Source: Sphingomonas kaistensis (GTDB taxonomy: Bacteria > Pseudomonadota > Alphaproteobacteria > Sphingomonadales > Sphingomonadaceae). Taken from it: a stretch of 64,000 nt of DNA. Under the pieces are notes generated by a model. It was not told the DNA's origin and did no database searches. It saw nothing but the letters and a program-made list of their open reading frames with translations. How positions within the stretch are numbered: position 1 is the stretch's first letter; every line of letters begins with the position of its first letter. This document shows positions 55,388 through 62,865 of this stretch, piece by piece. Where the stretch lies: positions 1 to 64,000 of the forward strand of contig NZ_CP145607.1 of assembly GCF_036884275.1 (NCBI RefSeq). Direction: 5' to 3'. The translations under genes and the position numbers were made by a program.

Positions 55388-56080
55388 CTAATCTTCCCAC
55401 TGCTTCGTGACGGCTTGCGCTTCCGCCGCTGGGTCGAACGCTTCGCCTGCAATGCGACTATCGATGAGCGCGGAAAGTGCCGGATCCTGGCCACTCGCCA
55501 TCCGATAATCCCCCTGAGTGAAGCCGGAGCGGACCAAGCCCTCGATTGCCCAGTTCTCACCCCTGCGGCAGGCTAGGCCGTTCTGAGCTTCAGCGGCGAA
55601 CGTACGGCAGTAGCGGCCCTCCCGGTCCTTGAAGCTAAGGCCGATACGAACACCATTCTGCTCGCCGGCAGCAGCCAATTGGCGGTCTAGAGCCGCGTCC
55701 AGGGACCCGGCGGCCGCAAGCTGTCCGCCTGTCGACCGAAACGGGCCGCCCTCCCGTGGCACATTGGTGCCGATCAGGAGTCCGAGCGCCAGGCTGGCGG
55801 CCGCGGCCAGCCCGACAACGCTCCACTGACGCCGGCGAGCGCGTGCGGCAAAGTCGATCACTTCGGCGGTTCGTGGCTCCGCCGCCGTCTGAAGACGATC
55901 GGGCACGGGTGCGGCCAGGACCGGTGCGAACGCCGCGGAAAGCCTGTTCGACAGTGCCCGGTGCTGGCCCGCGAAGGCGGCGAGTTCGGGATCGGCCGCA
56001 ACCCTCGCGGCCATTGCGCTCGCCTGCGGGTCCGGAAGCTCTCCATCCAGCCAGGCGTAGAAGTTGGGATCGTCGGTCAT
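55388..56080 (-). CDS. Membrane anti-sigma factor
   Basis: The 230-residue protein has a cytoplasmic N-terminal anti-sigma-like region (YAWLDGELPDPQASAMAARV), a single membrane helix (VVGLAAAASLALGLLIGTNV, about residues 88-107) and a periplasmic C-terminal domain with two cysteines (YCRTFA, LACRRG). It overlaps the ECF sigma gene by 4 nt (ATGA), the classical sigma/anti-sigma arrangement. No canonical HxxxCxxC zinc motif is present. It presumably holds the sigma factor at the membrane until a periplasmic signal releases it. Confidence 0.87.
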   Translation of the reverse strand: MTDDPNFYAWLDGELPDPQASAMAARVAADPELAAFAGQHRALSNRLSAAFAPVLAAPVPDRLQTAAEPRTAEVIDFAARARRRQWSVVGLAAAASLALGLLIGTNVPREGGPFRSTGGQLAAAGSLDAALDRQLAAAGEQNGVRIGLSFKDREGRYCRTFAAEAQNGLACRRGENWAIEGLVRSGFTQGDYRMASGQDPALSALIDSRIAGEAFDPAAEAQAVTKQWED

Positions 56081-56583
56081 TCGTCACTTTCCTCGCCAAG
56101 CGCCGCAAGAAGGGCATTGCGCCCGCGTACCAACCGGCTCGACACCGTGCCGATCGGTTGCCCGAGCAGCTCGGCGACCTCCCGGTAGCCAAGGCCTTCG
56201 ATCATGATCAGGGCAACGACCTCCCGCTGTTCGTCGGGCAAGCGGCCCATTGCCCGCATGACGTTTGCCAGTTCCGCCGAGCGCTCGATGTCGGCCGCAC
56301 CGTCGAAGCCCTGACGCTCGCCCTCTTCCGGTGGCGCTTCCCACGCCGCCTTGCGCTGCCTGCTGCGAGCCTCGTCGATCCACAGGTTGCGAGTGATGCG
56401 GAACAGCCAGCTGTCGAGCCTGGTGCCAGGCGTGAACTGCGCCCGGCTGCGAAGCGCCCGCTCGACCGCGAGCGCTGCCAGATCGTCCGCGTCCGCCGGG
56501 TGACGCGACAGCGCGAAGGCGAAGCGCCGCACCCGTGGCAGCAGCGATGCGACTCCTTGGGCAAACTCGTCCTGGCTGTTCAT
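56077..56583 (-). CDS. ECF-type RNA polymerase sigma factor
   Basis: The 168-residue protein has sigma region 2 (RRFAFALSRHPADADDLA ... DSWLFRITRNLWIDEAR) and region 4 (LPDEQREVVALIMIEGLGYREVAELLGQPIGTVSSRL; key YREVAELLGQPIGTVSSR). The ATG at 56583 follows GGAGAG. It heads a two-gene operon with its anti-sigma factor and is divergent from the subtilase gene; a symmetric promoter element lies between them, so it probably transcribes itself and the protease. Confidence 0.92.
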   Translation of the reverse strand: MNSQDEFAQGVASLLPRVRRFAFALSRHPADADDLAALAVERALRSRAQFTPGTRLDSWLFRITRNLWIDEARSRQRKAAWEAPPEEGERQGFDGAADIERSAELANVMRAMGRLPDEQREVVALIMIEGLGYREVAELLGQPIGTVSSRLVRGRNALLAALGEESDE

Positions 56584-56595
56584 TGCTCTCCATGA

Positions 56596-56627
56596 GGATG
56601 AAACGAGGAGGCTGCGCCGTTTCATCC
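56596..56627. promoter_or_regulatory. Symmetric divergent ECF promoter element
   Basis: GGATGAAACG (56596-56605) and CGTTTCATCC (56618-56627) are a perfect 10-bp inverted repeat with a 12-nt spacer. Read on either strand it gives GGATG-N17-CGTT, a spacing matching alphaproteobacterial ECF promoters (EcfG: GGAAC-N16/17-CGTT). Expected starts lie near 56,628 for the protease (ATG 56658) and 56,595 for the sigma gene (ATG 56583). Confidence 0.65.
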
Positions 56628-56657
56628 CTGACGACGAACTGATTAGGATGCCCGGGA

Positions 56658-58001
56658 ATGTCCAGACACTCTTCCGCCCTTGCCGCTCTGCTGCTGGCCG
56701 GCGCCGCAATTGCCGCTGGCGGCGCGGCCCAGGCGCAACTGCTGCCTTCGCTTCCGGTCGGCAACCTGCCCGTTCCGCTGCCGGACGCCGTTCGCGGTAC
56801 ACCACTGGTCGGCGAGCTTCTGCGCGGCCTTACCCCGACAGAGCGGCGCGCGGCGACGGTCCCCAGCCTCGACCGGCTCGGGGTCGGTCCGGCCGTCGGT
56901 GACCTTGGCCGGGAAACGCTTGCAGAGCTGCGCCGTCTTCGCCTTGCCGAGCTGATCCGCGCCAATCCGGCGCTGCTCGACGTCGGGTCCGACGGGGCAC
57001 CGATCCGGCGCGGCGTGCTGGTCGCGATCGACCCGACCGAAGCCCAGTTAAGGGCTGCGACTTCGGCGGGCTTCACGGTCGAGACCCGCGAGGACCTCGG
57101 CGGCCTCGTCAGTGTCGTGCTCAAGGTTCCCGTGCGGCTTTCCGCCCGGGCAGCCATGCGGCGGCTGGCCGAGGTCGCACCCGGGCTCACGGCCGATTAC
57201 GATCATGTCTACGAGCCGGCGGGCGGAGCGCTCCTGCCGGGTGCCGGCGCGCTGCTCGCCGCCGCGGCGCCGCCGCCGATGCCGGTTGGAAAGACCATCG
57301 TCATGATCGATGGGGGCGTGGCCCCGCACCCAAGCCTCGCCGGTGCCTCGATCGTGCAGCAGGGCTTTGCCGGACCGGCAAAGGCAACCGGACACGGCAC
57401 GGCGGTCGCCTCGCTGCTGGTAGGGCGCGACGGTGCCTTTCGCGGTGCCGCCGGTGGAGCGAGGCTGTTCGTCGCCGACGTCTACGGCGGCAGCCCGGCG
57501 GCGGGCAGCGCAAGCGCCATCGTCAGGGCGCTCGCCTGGGCCTCGTCCAAGCAGCCCGACGCCATCAGCATCAGCCTCGTGGGCCCCAGTAATCTCTTGC
57601 TTCAGCGCGCCGTCGCGCTCCTCGCCAGGCGCCAGATCCGGATGGCGGCGGCGGTTGGCAATGACGGTCCCGCAGCGCCGATCCAATATCCGGCCGCCTA
57701 TCCGGGCGTCACGGCAGTCACTGCCGTCGATGCGCGCGACCGGGCACTGCCCGAAGCCGGCCGCGCCGCCCGTCTGGACTATGCCGCGCCGGGGTCGGAC
57801 ATGGCCGCGGCCCTGCCTGGCCGTGGCTATGCGAAGGTTCGCGGCACCAGCTTCGCGACCCCGCTCGTGGCCGCCCGGCTCGCTGCCACCCCTTCGGTGC
57901 AGGCGCTGGAACGGGAGGTGCTCAGGGGCAAAGGCCGGATCGGCCGCGGCATTCTCTGCGGAACCTGCCGCACCGACCCGAAAGTTGTCGGAGCGAAATA
58001 A
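56658..58001 (+). CDS. Secreted S8 (subtilisin-like) serine protease
   Basis: The 447-residue protein has a signal peptide (LAALLLAGAAIAAGGAAQA), a roughly 180-residue N-terminal propeptide-like region and a subtilase domain with the catalytic triad D218 (VMIDGG), H246 (GHGTAVAS) and S398 (GTSFATPLVAAR). Asn of the oxyanion hole is in AVGNDGPAA. Two cysteines near the C-terminus (LCGTC) may bond. Divergence from an ECF sigma/anti-sigma operon suggests an envelope-stress or signal-processing protease; the substrate is unknown. Confidence 0.92.
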   Translation: MSRHSSALAALLLAGAAIAAGGAAQAQLLPSLPVGNLPVPLPDAVRGTPLVGELLRGLTPTERRAATVPSLDRLGVGPAVGDLGRETLAELRRLRLAELIRANPALLDVGSDGAPIRRGVLVAIDPTEAQLRAATSAGFTVETREDLGGLVSVVLKVPVRLSARAAMRRLAEVAPGLTADYDHVYEPAGGALLPGAGALLAAAAPPPMPVGKTIVMIDGGVAPHPSLAGASIVQQGFAGPAKATGHGTAVASLLVGRDGAFRGAAGGARLFVADVYGGSPAAGSASAIVRALAWASSKQPDAISISLVGPSNLLLQRAVALLARRQIRMAAAVGNDGPAAPIQYPAAYPGVTAVTAVDARDRALPEAGRAARLDYAAPGSDMAAALPGRGYAKVRGTSFATPLVAARLAATPSVQALEREVLRGKGRIGRGILCGTCRTDPKVVGAK

Positions 58002-58015
58002 AAATCCGCGAGCGG

Positions 58016-58041
58016 GGATGAAGCTCGAAGTAGCCGTCGTT
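58016..58041 (+). promoter_or_regulatory. Second GGATG-N17-CGTT promoter, before the Gly-rich protein gene
   Basis: GGATGAA (58016-58022) and CGTT (58038-58041) are separated by 15 nt, exactly as in the divergent element at 56596. The predicted start near 58,048 gives a leader of about 50 nt before the ATG at 58100. This half is not palindromic. Confidence 0.6.
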
Positions 58042-58099
58042 CTCGACAGGCAAGCACCCCGTGGCTGCACGACGTAGAACGACAGGAAAGGTCAAAGAT

Positions 58100-58756
58100 A
58101 TGATCCGTTTCACCATCGCGCTGGCCCTCGCCGCCGGCATTGCAACCCCGGCCTCCGCGCAGCTTCTCGGCAATTCCGGTGGTTCAATCGGCGGGATGGT
58201 CAACGGCACGCTCAACGGCAGCAACTCGGTCGGCGGCACCATCGGCGGTGCGCTCGGCGGCGGCGGCGCGCTCGGCGGCACGCTCAACAATGTCTCGGGC
58301 AGCGTGACCAAGAGCGTGACCAGCAGCGTCGCGGGCACCGGCGAGGTCCGCTCGAGTCGCTCGGTCGACACCCGCAGCGGCTCGGCCGGCGGCAACCTCG
58401 GACTGGCCGGATCGCTGGCCGGCACTGCCGAGGGCGCACTTGCGGCGACCGGAATGGGCCAGTCCGGCGGCCTTGCGGGATCGCTCAGTGGCAATGCGTC
58501 GGGCGAAAAGAACGCAAGCTTGGGCGTCCAGGGTGTCGGCACCGACCACGTCGGCTCCGTCGCCGGAAGCGCGACTGGCATAGCAAGTGGTCAGCTGGCG
58601 GCGGCGCAGGAGCACGCGGGTGCCGTGCGCGGCGAGCTTCAGGGCCGGGCCGAAGGCGCCATTTCGTCGGCTCGCCGGACGAGCGGCTCGCTGACCGCAT
58701 CCGGGCAGGCCAGCGGCTCCGCCCAGGGCAGCGTCCGCAAGTCCAGCGACGACTGA
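58100..58756 (+). CDS. Secreted Gly/Ser/Ala-rich low-complexity protein
   Basis: The 218-residue protein has a signal peptide (FTIALALAAGIATPASA) and a body made of degenerate short repeats rich in Gly, Ser, Ala and Thr (for example GSIGGMVNGTLNGSNSVGGT; SLAGTAEGALAATG; SGSLTASGQASGSAQGS). It has no cysteine and few hydrophobic residues. AGGAAAGG precedes the ATG at 58100. It could be an extracellular matrix or surface component, or a substrate of the neighbouring subtilase; I do not recognise a family. Confidence 0.8.
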   Translation: MIRFTIALALAAGIATPASAQLLGNSGGSIGGMVNGTLNGSNSVGGTIGGALGGGGALGGTLNNVSGSVTKSVTSSVAGTGEVRSSRSVDTRSGSAGGNLGLAGSLAGTAEGALAATGMGQSGGLAGSLSGNASGEKNASLGVQGVGTDHVGSVAGSATGIASGQLAAAQEHAGAVRGELQGRAEGAISSARRTSGSLTASGQASGSAQGSVRKSSDD

Positions 58757-58794
58757 TCTGCACCGACTTGCAGCCCTCGCATGGGCCGGCACGC

Positions 58795-58823
58795 GCGGCC
58801 CGCCGTTCCTCCCGGCGGGCCGC
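58795..58823 (+). terminator. GC-rich hairpin after the Gly-rich protein gene
   Basis: GCGGCCCGCCG and CGGCGGGCCGC form a perfect 11-bp stem with a 7-nt loop, 39 nt after the stop. There is only a weak T-run after it, so it may be a Rho-assisted terminator. Confidence 0.6.
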
Positions 58824-58853
58824 TTGCGCCGTTACGGACCGAGCGGCAACCGA

Positions 58854-58951
58854 TGGCCGTCAGGAGAATGACCGGTCTTGGCGGCAAGGCCATGAAAGCG
58901 GCCGCTGGTTCATCGGCGGGCGAATGTCTGTTTTCGACCCATTGCGGACAT
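58854..58951 (+). repeat. Long form of the hairpin repeat (copy 14, core 58924-58951)
   Basis: The core ATGTCTGTTTTCGACCC...GCGGACAT is preceded by about 70 nt closely similar to 45397-45467 (GGCCGTCAGGAGAA, AAGCGGCCGCT, GTTCA). The rest of 58,757-59,050 has the hairpin at 58795 and no gene. Confidence 0.8.
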
Positions 58952-59050
58952 CAGCGACCTGCAGCTGAAAGGCAGTCGGAGCTCGCCTTGACCCAGTCGG
59001 GTCGCCTCGCAAGTATAGGCTACGATACAACATGATGTCTGTGAGGCGTG

Positions 59051-60892
59051 ATGAAGAATGGAATGCGACTTCTTCCAGGTTGGCGTGCCCTCCTGTTCTT
59101 CATGCTGACGAGTGGTTCGTCTCAAGTCTCCAATGCTGCCGAGGTCCCGGCATGCCGGATGCCGGATGCCAAGGCCGGCGGCGTGGTCAATGATCACACA
59201 AGGTACGTCGAAACCAATCTCCTCCCCGCCGTGATGGAAGCTGGCGCGAGGCCGCTCACCCTCGCTGACCGCATGAAGGCCTATGGCGTGCCCGGGATCA
59301 GCGTGGCGGTCATCCACAACGGTAAACTCGACTGGGCGCGCGGTTGGGGCGTTCGCCACAGCGAAGATTGCAAGCCGGTGACGACGGAGACGGTTTTCCA
59401 GGCCGCCTCCATCAGCAAGGCTGTCACGGCCGCCTTGGCGCTCCGACTGGTGGAGCAGGGCAGGCTGACCCTGGACAAGGACATCAATCTCGCACTCCGC
59501 TCCTGGAAGTTGCCGACGAGCGCGGCCTCGAATCAACAACCGGTCACGCTCCGCCACCTCCTCAGCCACACCGCCGGGCTCAACCTGCACGGCTTCCCCG
59601 GCTACCGCGCGGGCTCGGCTCTCCCCACACCCGTTCAGATCCTCGACGGCCGGCCCCCCGCCAACACCGAAGCGGTACGCTCGATCCTCCCTGTCGGTGC
59701 CGAATGGCGTTACTCGGGCGGCGGTTATGTCGTCGCACAGGTCGCCCTCGAGGATGTCACCGGCAGGTCGTTTGCGGACCTTGCCGAACGGGAAATCTTC
59801 CGACCACTCGGCATGCGGCACAGCGCTTACGCTCAGCCCCTGTCGGGCCCCATCGGCCGCAACGCGGCGAGCGGTCACCATGAAGGCAAGGTGATCCCCG
59901 GCGCGCATCACGTCTATCCGGAACTCGCACCGGCGGGGCTCTGGACCTCGGCAGGCGACCTCGCCCTGTTCCTGCTCGACATCCAGAAGTCTGCAAGCGG
60001 CAAACGCGGAACGCTGCTCTCGCCATCGCTGGTCAAGGCCATGCTGTCGCCGGTAAAGGGCGAATGGGGCCTGGGTCCGGCACTATCCGGAGCCGGGACA
60101 AGCCGCCGCTTCGGTCATGACGGCGTCAACGAGGGTTTCCAGTCCACTATGGCTGCCTACGTCGACAAGGGGGAGGGCATCGTTGTGCTTACCAACGGCG
60201 CGGGCAAGCGCCTCGCCGACGAGATCGTACGGGCGGTGGCAACCGACTATGGCTGGACCGAACTGGCCAGCAAGCCGGTCATCGAAGCCGCCCTGCCCAT
60301 CGCCGCACTTGCCGCTCTGGCCGGCCCTTACGAGGGTGGCGGACTCTCCGTGTTCCTCGATCTTCGTGAAGGCCACTTGTTCGCACAGACCGGTGGACCG
60401 GAGCCGGAGCGCCTGGTCGCCATCTCTTCCGAACGGTTCAAGACCTCCGCAAGCGGGATCGTGGTCGAGTTCGACCGTGAAGCAGAGGGTAAGGCAACCG
60501 GTTTCCGGATCGTCGAAGGCGGACCGTCCATCACGCTTGCGAGAGTGACCGCCAAGGCTGTCGACCCGCTGTCTGTGCCTCTGTTCGTCCGCGGCTCGAT
60601 GAACGGCTGGAGCGTTGAGGCACCGCTCCGCAAATTGTCCGACGGCAGCCTCTCGGCAGACCTACTTCTGGGCGCCGGCGAGCACCAGCTGAAGATCGGA
60701 GCAGCGGACTGGTCGGTGGCCGACTACGGTCTCGTCGGCTCGACGATCGTCAAGGAGCCAGTCGAAGGATTGCCGCTCATCCTGCGCGGCGGCAATATTC
60801 GCCTCTCGATCACGAACGCTGGCACCTATCGTTTCAAGATCACGCCGGCACCAAAGGAGCCTTTCCTCTCGATTCGGCGGGTAGGCGGCTAG
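59051..60892 (+). CDS. Secreted serine hydrolase (beta-lactamase class C fold) with C-terminal X25-like domain
   Basis: The 613-residue protein has a signal peptide (ALLFFMLTSGSSQVSNAA). The N-terminal domain is a penicillin-binding/class C beta-lactamase fold with S120-x-x-K123 (SISK), Y221-S-G replacing YxN, and FGHDGVNEGF as third motif. A DUF3471-like segment follows (about residues 415-500). The last 105 residues (FVRGSMNGWS ... LGAGEHQLKIGAADWS) resemble the X25 module of pullulanases. The GTG three bases upstream is an alternative start. A hairpin-repeat copy begins exactly at the last base of the stop codon. Confidence 0.87.
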   Translation: MKNGMRLLPGWRALLFFMLTSGSSQVSNAAEVPACRMPDAKAGGVVNDHTRYVETNLLPAVMEAGARPLTLADRMKAYGVPGISVAVIHNGKLDWARGWGVRHSEDCKPVTTETVFQAASISKAVTAALALRLVEQGRLTLDKDINLALRSWKLPTSAASNQQPVTLRHLLSHTAGLNLHGFPGYRAGSALPTPVQILDGRPPANTEAVRSILPVGAEWRYSGGGYVVAQVALEDVTGRSFADLAEREIFRPLGMRHSAYAQPLSGPIGRNAASGHHEGKVIPGAHHVYPELAPAGLWTSAGDLALFLLDIQKSASGKRGTLLSPSLVKAMLSPVKGEWGLGPALSGAGTSRRFGHDGVNEGFQSTMAAYVDKGEGIVVLTNGAGKRLADEIVRAVATDYGWTELASKPVIEAALPIAALAALAGPYEGGGLSVFLDLREGHLFAQTGGPEPERLVAISSERFKTSASGIVVEFDREAEGKATGFRIVEGGPSITLARVTAKAVDPLSVPLFVRGSMNGWSVEAPLRKLSDGSLSADLLLGAGEHQLKIGAADWSVADYGLVGSTIVKEPVEGLPLILRGGNIRLSITNAGTYRFKITPAPKEPFLSIRRVGG

Positions 60893-60919
60893 TCTCCGCT
60901 TTCCACCCATTGCAGACGT
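60892..60919 (+). repeat. Hairpin repeat (copy 15)
   Basis: GTCTCCGCTTTCCACCCATT with arm GCAGACGT. It starts at the serine hydrolase stop codon. Confidence 0.75.
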
Positions 60920-60950
60920 TCGGGAGGCCGAGAGCGCTTCGCCTGCACTT

Positions 60951-60978
60951 ATGTCTGCTTTGGGTGGAAAGCGGACAT
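60951..60978 (-). repeat. Hairpin repeat (copy 16, reverse)
   Basis: ATGTCTGCTTTGGGTGGAAA followed by GCGGACAT. It faces copy 15 across 31 nt, so copies 15 and 16 form a larger inverted repeat just before the thermonuclease gene end. Confidence 0.82.
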
Positions 60979-61001
60979 GGTCGCTGCTTACTCTTGCGTC
61001 G

Positions 61002-61448
61002 CTAGCGACAGACCCGTGCTTTTTCCGAATATCGGGTGACAGCCCGTCCCGCCCTCACCTGCGCGCAAGATAGATCGACCCCACTCGCCGAGCAGAACGC
61101 AACTATCCGCTTGTAGCTGGTGCCAAGAGCCTCGCAGCGTAGCGTGCGCGCCGAAGCCAAGCCGGCAAGTGAGAGCCTAGAGGCTGCCCCATCACCAGCC
61201 ACGCATTTTCTCCCAGGCGCGCACGGGCTAATCTCAGGCGCATCAATGCCAGCAAGGCGGACTCGCACCCCACTGGCGCAACGCAACGTGTCCCCGTCAG
61301 TGATCTTCGCAACATCGCAAGTAAATGAATTGGTCGAGCTCGATCGTTGGACATGAGTTTTCTGTCTGGTGACGGCAGTGGACTTGCCAACCTGGCGAAC
61401 ACCGAAGTCGGTAGCTTGCAAGGCGGCTAGGGCCAGGAGGCTGAGCAT
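61002..61448 (-). CDS. Thermonuclease (SNase-like) family protein
   Basis: The 148-residue protein has a short hydrophobic N-terminus (LSLLALAALQA) and the staphylococcal-nuclease core: ITDGDTLRC, VRVRLAGIDAPEISPCAPG, then RCEALGTSYKRIVAFC. Six or more cysteines suggest disulphides and secretion. The catalytic aspartates and arginine of the DGDT and RLAGIDAPE motifs are present. A longer in-frame start exists only by reading through hairpin copy 17, so the ATG at 61448 is preferred. Confidence 0.85.
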   Translation of the reverse strand: MLSLLALAALQATDFGVRQVGKSTAVTRQKTHVQRSSSTNSFTCDVAKITDGDTLRCASGVRVRLAGIDAPEISPCAPGRKCVAGDGAASRLSLAGLASARTLRCEALGTSYKRIVAFCSASGVDLSCAQVRAGRAVTRYSEKARVCR

Positions 61449-61482
61449 GAGGCCGAGACTATCACGAAACCAAGATATGCCA

Positions 61483-61510
61483 ATGTCCGCTTTCGACCCA
61501 TTGCGGACAT
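61483..61510 (+). repeat. Hairpin repeat (copy 17, perfect)
   Basis: Exact match to copies 1 and 8 over all 28 nt. It lies between the divergent thermonuclease and membrane-protein genes. Confidence 0.9.
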
Positions 61511-61558
61511 TCACCGCCCATGAAAGAACGCTAAGGGAGCGGGTCGGGGGCGTCGCTG

Positions 61559-62275
61559 ATGCGAGATGGGGCAAGAAGGCGTTCGATCTTATTCCTTAGG
61601 CTGGCCGCCCTCGGAGTAGCAGTTGCGGCAATCGGCTTCGGGAAGACCTTTTTCTATCCGCTGGTGACCGGCACCTTTCGTGCTGACCCGATGGTCTACG
61701 TCCACGGCATCTTCCTGTTCGGCTGGGTGGGCTTTTTCCTGTCGCAGTCGGTGCTGATCCACAAGAAACGCCTTCGCCTGCACAAGCAAATTGGTTGGGC
61801 TGGTGCGTTCATCGCGGCAGGAGTGGTGCTTACCACACTCTATGTTGCGGTTCTCGCGAGCCGCAGAAGCGCCGCCGGCGGTAGCCCCGCAGCAAACGGT
61901 GAGCTTCTCGTCATCATGATTGAGATGCTGGTTTTTGGTGCGCTGATCACCGCAGCGATACAGCTTCGCAGAAAACCGGAAGCCCATAAGAGATTGATGC
62001 TGCTGGCCCTCATCGCTTCGCTAGGTCCGGCCTGGTTCCGCTTCCGCCACTATTTTCCCGAAGTGAGTAATCCGCTGTTCTTCTATTCTGTACTGATCGC
62101 TGACTCCCTCATTGCTGTGGGCGCTATTGCCGACTACCTTCGCGAGAAGCGGGTCCATCCCATCTACATCTTTGTCGGTGGCGGTATGTTTCTCGTGCAC
62201 CTCGTCGAGGTCTTCGCCTTTGACACGGCTGCATTTCAGGTGCTCGCAGATCTAATTGCCGGGCCACTCATCTGA
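61559..62275 (+). CDS. Multi-pass membrane protein, hypothetical
   Basis: The 238-residue protein has about seven hydrophobic segments (LAALGVAVAAIGFGKTFFYP; VHGIFLFGWVGFFLSQSVLI; IGWAGAFIAAGVVLTTLYV; IMIEMLVFGALITAAI; a C-terminal FVGGGMFLVHLVEVFAF). Conserved-looking histidines occur in YVHGIF and LRLHKQIGW, which could bind haem as in small cytochrome-like membrane proteins, but I cannot assign a family with confidence. Confidence 0.75.
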   Translation: MRDGARRRSILFLRLAALGVAVAAIGFGKTFFYPLVTGTFRADPMVYVHGIFLFGWVGFFLSQSVLIHKKRLRLHKQIGWAGAFIAAGVVLTTLYVAVLASRRSAAGGSPAANGELLVIMIEMLVFGALITAAIQLRRKPEAHKRLMLLALIASLGPAWFRFRHYFPEVSNPLFFYSVLIADSLIAVGAIADYLREKRVHPIYIFVGGGMFLVHLVEVFAFDTAAFQVLADLIAGPLI

Positions 62276-62342
62276 GTCCTCGTGCGGTAAGCAGCATCTC
62301 GAACGGAAACAGGGTCACACCCCTACTGAACGAAACGACCGA

Positions 62343-62370
62343 AAGTCTGAGTTCGACCCATTACGGACAT
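62343..62370 (+). repeat. Hairpin repeat (copy 18)
   Basis: AAGTCTGAGTTCGACCCATT with arm ACGGACAT. Its left arm is partly decayed. Confidence 0.7.
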
Positions 62371-62395
62371 TACTAACTTGGCTCACGGTGGGTGG

Positions 62396-62707
62396 GTGGC
62401 GCAGAACTCACGACTGAAAGGCGCGAGAGGTCTCGCGTATTTGGCTTCGGTACTATGGCTTGTGACCGCCGCGTTCTTCGGCTCACTATACTGGTCAGTG
62501 GTGGACCGGGTCGGCTTCGTGGAACCGCATAGATTGCTCTACGCCGTTGGTCTGCCGCTTACTGTCGCCGGCATTAATGTCGCTCTTGCATCCCTCAGCG
62601 CTCGCCATGCCAACCGCCTCTGGGTGACATGGCTTTGCACGGGAATCGGGCTTTACTCGATCTGTGGTCTGCTTGGTTTTTGCATGATGTCCGGCGGAGG
62701 GATTTAG
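62396..62707 (+). CDS. Small membrane protein, hypothetical
   Basis: The 103-residue frame has three membrane segments (LAYLASVLWLVTAAFFGSLYW; LLYAVGLPLTVAGINVALA; WLCTGIGLYSICGLLGFCMM). The start is either the GTG at 62396 (GGTGGGTGG upstream) or a TTG at 62378. The family is unknown. It lies 26 nt after a hairpin-repeat copy. Confidence 0.6.
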   Translation: MAQNSRLKGARGLAYLASVLWLVTAAFFGSLYWSVVDRVGFVEPHRLLYAVGLPLTVAGINVALASLSARHANRLWVTWLCTGIGLYSICGLLGFCMMSGGGI

Positions 62708-62865
62708 CCGGCGGCGCTTACGTCTGCTTCCTACCGACTGAAGACATCACGGGCGCCGGTGAGACATCGACTGCGACACTTTCGAGCGTTCCGCTCAAGA
62801 GGGCACAAGGAGGTGCGGCAACCCGCCGCGAGGGGTTGAACGACGGGTCGCCGGCTTACACCAAG

